Under the pieces are notes generated by a model. That model saw only the letters and a program-made list of their open reading frames with translations, had not been told where the DNA came from and searched no databases. From positions 1 through 11,583 of the forward strand of contig CALLKH010000693.1 in the NCBI GenBank assembly GCA_938008425.1: a stretch of DNA of 11,583 bases, given 5' to 3'. Made by a program: the position numbers and the translations under genes. The stretch is from an uncultured Planctomycetaceae bacterium. GTDB lineage: Bacteria > Planctomycetota > Phycisphaerae > UBA1845 > UTPLA1. Positions 7,515 to 11,583 of the stretch are shown piece by piece; position 1 is the stretch's first letter, and every line of letters starts with the position of its first letter.

Positions 7515-9772
7515 GATTTGGGTCCCGCGTTCGTCGCGACAAAGGTCTCAACCAGCACCAGCAGAACCAGCAGGTACATCGCCGGTCCGGCGAATTCAGT
7601 GGCGGCGGCGCGAACGACGCGAGCGTCCGGCTCCGACACCGCGCGAAGAATGGCGGTCTCGTCGCCGAAGAAGTTTCGAACCGCTTGATCGTCCGCAGCG
7701 CGCAGATCGCTCTCGTCCTCACGCACATTGACCGCGAAGAGTTCGACGACGTCACCCTGCTTCATCCGATAGACGCCCGGCTCATCGGTCTGATCAAACC
7801 TCAGCGCCAGCGCGTCGGCCGCCGGCTCCACATTGGCGGAGCCGGCCGTCCCGTCGGGACGCAACACCGCAATCGCTTCATTCAGCGCGATCGAACGCGG
7901 CCGACTCACCAGCGGCTGGCCGGCATAGAGATTCAGCCGGGCGGCATCCTCACCCGCTGCAAAGGCCGTCAGACCCAGCGCGAACGGCACGAAGTCCGGC
8001 ATCGCGGGCAGCGAGCTTTCTTTCATCGTGAGGCCGGCCGGCACGACCACGACGCGGCCGCGACCGATTCGCCGAGTCAGCAGCGCGGGATCACCGGTCG
8101 AGAATTGCAGAGGGACGAGCGTCGCAATGCCGTCGGGCGAATCACCCGTGGCCGGCACGATGAGCCTGCGATAGCCTTTGAATTTCGCGAATGTCAGTCC
8201 GCCATCGTCAGATCCCTGAAAATCCGCAACGATCGGGTGAGCGGCGTCGACAATCTGCAGGTGATGGCGTGCGTCGTCACCGGTGGGCGGGCCCGCATCG
8301 CCGATGGCCGCCCACGACGCGGGTTCCGGAACATCGGACGCAATCGGCGCAGAGGAACTCTCCTGCGGCTTTAGATTGATTGAGGCATTGCTGTTCGCGA
8401 CGGCTTCCGGCTTGGATGTCATCTGAAATGCAAACTCATTGTAATGGTTCGCATCGACGCCCTCGCCGAGCACCATGACGAGACCGCCGCCGTCGTTTAC
8501 GAACCGATGCAGCCGCTGCCAGGCGCGCGATGAAAGCCGGGGAACATCGCCGAGCACGACAACCCGAAAATCGCCAAGCAGTTCGGACTCAATGTCGCCC
8601 GGCGCAATCGCGCGGCACTGGAAGAACCCGCCCGACCTCTCGGCCGACGTTTCATCGACGACACTCTTGGAGGTAACAGCGGTTCGGAGGTAAAACAGGC
8701 TCTGATCGATCGCCCGAGCCGCGGTATCACCCTCGACCAGCAGCACCGGCAACCGGTCGGTCACTTCGACGGCCAATCGACAGACATCATCCTCGGAGAG
8801 TGCATCACCCGCCGTCGATTGCAGCGACGCGACGACGACATGACCGCCGGAAGATTCGAACGTCACCTCGGCGTGATCGTCGTAAACCGCCCGCGGCGCG
8901 AGCGACCCCACGGTACGCGTTGCGATCAACTCTCCATCGACGCTGATCTGCACCTTCGCCCCCTCGGAGGGCTCATCCGCCTCATTCGTCACGCGATAGG
9001 CAATTCGCACCGGCGTACCGGGACCGATGACCGGGGACTCCATTCGAAGGCCGTGCAGCGAGAGATTGCGACGAATGATCGGTCCGAGATCAACCACAAC
9101 CACGCGATCGATGTGTTCGTGCGAACGCCCGGTGGCGGCCGTCGGAATCGACGACGCCGTGCGGTCGGTGAAGACATAGACGGTTCGCGATCCCACAGAA
9201 CCGGCGCCCCTCGAAAGCACGTCATCCGCGCGATCGAGCGCCCCGACCAGGTCCGTCGCTTCGGCCGAACATCGGGCCGAATCCAGCAGTTGACGAACGA
9301 TCGCCGCGTCGTGGACGGGATGATCGACCGCGGCGGCGGCGGGCAATGAGGCCGTCACGAGCGCCGCGCGATCGCGATCCTTCATGGCATCAAGAAGTTC
9401 AATGGCCTCGGCGCGAGCGGCGTCAAAGGCCGTCAATCCGTCTTCGCGCCGGGCACGCATCGAGAGACTGTCGTCCAGAACAATGACCCGGTCCTGCGCG
9501 ACTGTTGTCGACATCCAACCGGTGCGCGGCGAAGAGACGAAAGGCCGGGCGATCGTCACGCCCAGCGCGATCAGCACCAGCGTGCGAAGGGCGAGCAGCA
9601 GCCAATGGTCCAACAGGATGCGTTTCTGACTCGCGCGATGTGCCCGCAGGAGAAACATCGTGGCCGCCCAGGGCTCGACGCGGTGACGTCGGCGGTTGAT
9701 CAAATGAATCACGACCGGCGAGAGCGCGAGCGCCGCCGACACGGCCATGATTCCCGGATGTACGAACCACAC
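7511..9772 (-). CDS. BatA-type membrane protein with VWA domain
   Basis: A 753-residue protein. The N-terminus FVHPGIMAVSAALALSPVVI then HLINRRRHRVEPWAA is the hallmark of the BatA/aerotolerance-regulator N-terminal domain (PF07584 type), with membrane segments at about 6-24 and 56-78. The VWA domain (about 94-230) keeps the metal-site residues: D100, S102 and S104 in DDSLS, T173 in ATDLVGAL, and D203 in VFTDR. A CARDB-like beta module (about 235-335) and an amidotransferase-like fold follow (LPVLLVEGD 341-349, FRVVVLGDVPRLSSRAW 402-418, NDGGGLVMVLGEG 426-438, LLTRRIGRGRVVVVPAG 564-580), with no visible catalytic Cys. A C-terminal membrane helix lies at about 727-745. The start is GTG at 9772: it has GAGGA six bases upstream and gives the family's usual beginning; the next ATG would cut into the first membrane segment. 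In Bat operons such proteins are membrane VWA partners of MoxR and DUF58 proteins. The precise role, including any link to aerotolerance, is unproven here. Confidence 0.9.
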   Translation of the reverse strand: MWFVHPGIMAVSAALALSPVVIHLINRRRHRVEPWAATMFLLRAHRASQKRILLDHWLLLALRTLVLIALGVTIARPFVSSPRTGWMSTTVAQDRVIVLDDSLSMRARREDGLTAFDAARAEAIELLDAMKDRDRAALVTASLPAAAAVDHPVHDAAIVRQLLDSARCSAEATDLVGALDRADDVLSRGAGSVGSRTVYVFTDRTASSIPTAATGRSHEHIDRVVVVDLGPIIRRNLSLHGLRMESPVIGPGTPVRIAYRVTNEADEPSEGAKVQISVDGELIATRTVGSLAPRAVYDDHAEVTFESSGGHVVVASLQSTAGDALSEDDVCRLAVEVTDRLPVLLVEGDTAARAIDQSLFYLRTAVTSKSVVDETSAERSGGFFQCRAIAPGDIESELLGDFRVVVLGDVPRLSSRAWQRLHRFVNDGGGLVMVLGEGVDANHYNEFAFQMTSKPEAVANSNASINLKPQESSSAPIASDVPEPASWAAIGDAGPPTGDDARHHLQIVDAAHPIVADFQGSDDGGLTFAKFKGYRRLIVPATGDSPDGIATLVPLQFSTGDPALLTRRIGRGRVVVVPAGLTMKESSLPAMPDFVPFALGLTAFAAGEDAARLNLYAGQPLVSRPRSIALNEAIAVLRPDGTAGSANVEPAADALALRFDQTDEPGVYRMKQGDVVELFAVNVREDESDLRAADDQAVRNFFGDETAILRAVSEPDARVVRAAATEFAGPAMYLLVLLVLVETFVATNAGPKS
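7821..7846. repeat. Inverted repeat inside the BatA-type gene
   Basis: GCCGGCTCC at 7821-7829 pairs perfectly with GGAGCCGGC at 7838-7846 across an 8-base spacer, a GC-rich 9-bp stem. It lies in coding sequence (around TAGSANVEPA), so it is not a terminator. Its right arm is part of a 14-base sequence repeated at 993-1006. It may be chance in a GC-rich genome. Confidence 0.5.
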
Positions 9773-9778
9773 AATCGT

Positions 9779-9783
9779 TCCTC
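9779..9783 (-). promoter_or_regulatory. Ribosome binding site deciding the GTG start of the BatA-type gene
   Basis: The minus strand reads GAGGA, six bases before GTG at 9772. It lies in the 38-base gap after the DUF58 stop codon. It is the main evidence for GTG initiation. No terminator hairpin is visible in the gap. Confidence 0.7.
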
Positions 9784-9810
9784 ACTTCAAGCCGCTTTCC
9801 CCCATCCCCT

Positions 9811-10734
9811 TCAGCGACGATGCCGGGCGCGCTTGGCGCGCATCGCCAGGTAGGTGCTCAGCGCGAAGCTCATGCGCTCGCGTGTGCTGAGCACTTCAAA
9901 ATCCGCCTCCTGGGCGTGGCAGCCCTGGCGAAGCGTCCTGGTGAACAATTCAAGCTCCTGCAAGTAGCGCTCCCGCATCAGCCGGGGCTCGGTGAGCACG
10001 GGGCCGACGCCCTCCATGCCGTTGAACCGGATCGGCTGGTCGAACGGGAAGGTCAACTCGGCCTCGTCGAGCACCTGAAGCACGATCGGCTCGTGGCCGC
10101 GGTGACGCAGGTGCTTCACCCCCCGGAGAATGTCCTCGGGATCCGAGAAGAGATCACTCAGGAAGATGATCAGGTGATGTTCCTTGAGGCGCTCGGCAAG
10201 TTCATCCATCACCGCCCGCACGGATGTCTTGCCATCGCCGGAGGCGGCATCGAGCTCCGAGACGATCAGTCGCCACTTGCTCGGGTGGCTCGAGGCCCGG
10301 GTCAGTTTTCGCAGCTTGGTATCAAACACGCCGAGCGACACCGCGTCGTTCTGCTTGAGGGCGAGATAGGCGATGGCCGCGGCGGCGGTCGTGGCGTATT
10401 CACGCTTCGAGAGCGGAGAGTCGGCGTGCTGGTAATTCATCGACTCCGAGCAATCGACGGCCAAGAGCACGCGGAGGTTCGTCTCCTGCTCAAACTGCTT
10501 GATGTAGTGCTTGTCCGTCCGCCCGTAGACTTTCCAGTCCAGCGTTCGCAGGTCGTCGCCCTGGCAGTATTTTCGATACTCGGCGAACTCCACCGCCACA
10601 CCCTTGAGCGGCGAATGGTGCATGCCGCTCATGAATCCCTGCACGACGAGACGGGCGCGAAGATCGAGCCCGCGGATGTTCGCCAGTGCGGCGGGCTCCA
10701 GATAGGACTGAAATTCGGGCGAATGTTGAACCAT
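9811..10734 (-). CDS. DUF58 family protein (soluble, VWA-like)
   Basis: A 307-residue protein. It carries the DUF58 (PF01882) signature: FAEYRKYCQGDDLRTLDWKV (50-69), then YGRTDKHYIKQFEQETN (70-86). This runs into a VWA-like fold with a complete-looking metal site: D94, S96 and S98 in DCSESM, T170 in GDGKTSV, and D194 in IIFLSDLFSD. There is no membrane segment, unlike the longer DUF58 proteins with N-terminal helices, so it should be cytosolic or peripheral. The basic C-terminus ends KRARHRR. DUF58 proteins are regularly encoded next to MoxR ATPases and are thought to be their adaptors or clients. The ATG at 10734 lies 10 bases after the moxR-type stop and has a G-rich ribosome site. The same frame stays open upstream to 11019, but that 95-residue extension overlaps the MoxR gene, is Arg/Ser/Pro-rich and lacks family similarity, so I excluded it. 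Confidence 0.93.
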   Translation of the reverse strand: MVQHSPEFQSYLEPAALANIRGLDLRARLVVQGFMSGMHHSPLKGVAVEFAEYRKYCQGDDLRTLDWKVYGRTDKHYIKQFEQETNLRVLLAVDCSESMNYQHADSPLSKREYATTAAAAIAYLALKQNDAVSLGVFDTKLRKLTRASSHPSKWRLIVSELDAASGDGKTSVRAVMDELAERLKEHHLIIFLSDLFSDPEDILRGVKHLRHRGHEPIVLQVLDEAELTFPFDQPIRFNGMEGVGPVLTEPRLMRERYLQELELFTRTLRQGCHAQEADFEVLSTRERMSFALSTYLAMRAKRARHRR

Positions 10735-10739
10735 GGACG

Positions 10740-10745
10740 CCCCCC
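10740..10745 (-). promoter_or_regulatory. G-rich ribosome binding site for the DUF58 gene
   Basis: The minus strand has six consecutive G, five bases before the ATG at 10734. The first G is also the last base of the upstream TAG stop. This supports the short start over the upstream extension. Confidence 0.5.
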
Positions 10746-11583
10746 TACTTCGCGTCCAGCACGCGCCCCGCCCCGATCGCGTCGAGATCGGGCGTTTCGG
10801 CGCGAGGCGTGTCGGCGAGCAGCATGTCCACGATCCGATCGGACGAGATGCCGTCCACCTCCGCGTTGAAGTTGGTGACAATGCGGTGACGCAGCACGGG
10901 ATGGGCGACCGCGACGACGTCATCGGTGGCGACATAATTCCGGGCCGAGAGAATCGCCCGCGCCTTGGCGGCCAGCACCAGGTTCTGCGACGCGCGCGGC
11001 CCGGCGCCCCAGCCGACATAGTCCTTGATGAACTGCGGCGCCTCGGGGCTCTGCGGCCGGCTCTGACGCGCCAGTTTCATGGCATATCGCATGACATGAT
11101 CGGCGCAGGGCACGCGCCGCACGACGGTCTGAAGTGCGAGTATGTCCGCGCTCGCGAAGACGCGACTCAGCTGGGCATCCTCGCCCGACGTGGTCATGCC
11201 GATGATGCGAAGCTCCTCCTCCTCGGTCGGGTAGTCGACCAGAACCTTGAACATGAACCGATCGAGCTGCGCCTCGGGCAGCGGATATGTGCCCTCCTGC
11301 TCGATGGGGTTCTGCGTCGCCAGCACGAAGAAGGGCTGCTGCAACCGGTGGGTGAATCCGGCGGCCGTCACCTGGTGTTCCTGCATGGCTTCCAGAAGCG
11401 CTGCCTGCGTCTTGGGCGGCGTGCGGTTGATTTCGTCCGCGAGAATGACATTCGCGAAGATCGGCCCCTGCACGAAGCGAAGTGCACGAACGCCGGTCGT
11501 CTTGTTCTCTTCAATGATCTCGGTGCCGGTGATGTCGCTCGGCATCAGGTCCGGCGTAAACTGAATGCGATTGAAAGACAGGC
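10745..11583 (-). CDS. MoxR-family AAA+ ATPase (5' end beyond window)
   Basis: The C-terminal 278 residues of a MoxR ATPase; the frame is open through the right edge. The start, including the Walker A loop, lies outside; I estimate 50-70 residues are missing against the usual length of about 330. Visible landmarks, numbered in the fragment, are FNRIQFTPDLMPSDITGTEI (3-22), the Walker B VILADEIN (45-52) followed by RTPPKTQAALLEAMQEH, sensor 1 in VLATQNPIEQEGTYPLPEAQ (85-104 region), the arginine-finger segment AQLDRF, and sensor 2 in VGWGAGPRASQNLV (about 169-182). The first ATG visible in the window (11545) is not the true start, because conserved MoxR sequence continues upstream. MoxR proteins are ATP-driven chaperone-like enzymes that act on VWA-domain partners. 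It is the first gene of the visible run and very likely powers the downstream VWA proteins. Confidence 0.95.
   Translation of the reverse strand, partial: LSFNRIQFTPDLMPSDITGTEIIEENKTTGVRALRFVQGPIFANVILADEINRTPPKTQAALLEAMQEHQVTAAGFTHRLQQPFFVLATQNPIEQEGTYPLPEAQLDRFMFKVLVDYPTEEEELRIIGMTTSGEDAQLSRVFASADILALQTVVRRVPCADHVMRYAMKLARQSRPQSPEAPQFIKDYVGWGAGPRASQNLVLAAKARAILSARNYVATDDVVAVAHPVLRHRIVTNFNAEVDGISSDRIVDMLLADTPRAETPDLDAIGAGRVLDAK

Noticed and set aside
5367..7688. A 773-codon open frame on the plus strand
   Set aside because: It is antisense to two well-supported genes and crosses their junction. The product is rich in Arg, His, Asp and Gln with no domain pattern or hydrophobic core, as expected for a shadow frame opposite GC-rich coding sequence.
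7821..7846. Hairpin considered as an intrinsic terminator
   Set aside because: It lies in the middle of an intact coding region and has no following T-run on the transcribed strand.
9773..9810. The 38-base gap considered as an internal promoter
   Set aside because: It is short and GC-rich, no convincing -35/-10 pair is seen, and it is largely occupied by the ribosome site of the next gene.
10735..11019. N-terminal extension of the DUF58 gene by 95 residues
   Set aside because: It overlaps conserved MoxR sequence in another frame and is Arg/Ser/Pro-rich. The ATG at 10734 has a ribosome site and begins family-like sequence.
1..11583. tRNA, rRNA, CRISPR array, insertion sequence or attachment site
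   Set aside because: None seen. There are no spaced direct repeats, transposase motifs, terminal inverted repeats or tRNA-like folds, and coding sequence covers almost every base.

Overview
This 11.6 kb window is GC-rich. It is filled by one tightly packed run of seven genes, all on the minus strand, so transcription runs from the right end of the window to the left. Protein content points to a planctomycete (phylum Planctomycetota). The signs are a MoxR/DUF58/von Willebrand A (VWA) cluster followed by a very large coiled-coil membrane protein, a small membrane protein with a C-terminal WG-LP-YR-YY type motif, and a secreted squalene-cyclase-repeat protein. I recognise this combination from planctomycete genomes, but I cannot assign class or genus. 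The identification rests on family recognition and no search was run.

Layout in transcription order: (1) 11583-10745, MoxR AAA+ ATPase, 5' end outside the window; (2) 10734-9811, soluble DUF58 protein; (3) 9772-7511, BatA-type membrane protein with a VWA domain, GTG start; (4) 7514-5118, a second membrane VWA protein with a glutamine-amidotransferase-like fold; (5) 5115-1561, a 1184-residue membrane-anchored helical protein resembling DUF4175; (6) 1564-779, a small single-pass membrane protein; (7) 753-1, an exported prenyltransferase/squalene-oxidase-repeat protein, 3' end outside the window. Spacing is minimal throughout: 10 nt, 38 nt, a 4-nt ATGA overlap, 2 nt, a 4-nt ATGA overlap and 25 nt. 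There is no gene-free stretch above 40 bases, and I see no internal promoter or terminator. The run therefore looks like one operon whose promoter lies beyond the right edge.

How the genes may work together (inference): MoxR ATPases commonly act as chaperones for VWA-domain partners. Here one MoxR gene is followed by three successive proteins with apparently complete metal-ion-dependent adhesion site (MIDAS) residues: the cytosolic DUF58 protein and two membrane proteins. The giant helical protein, the small membrane protein and the exported repeat protein would be envelope partners or clients. The substrate of such a system is unknown. No RNA genes, mobile elements, CRISPR arrays or attachment sites were found. 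Long open frames on the plus strand are antisense shadows of these genes.
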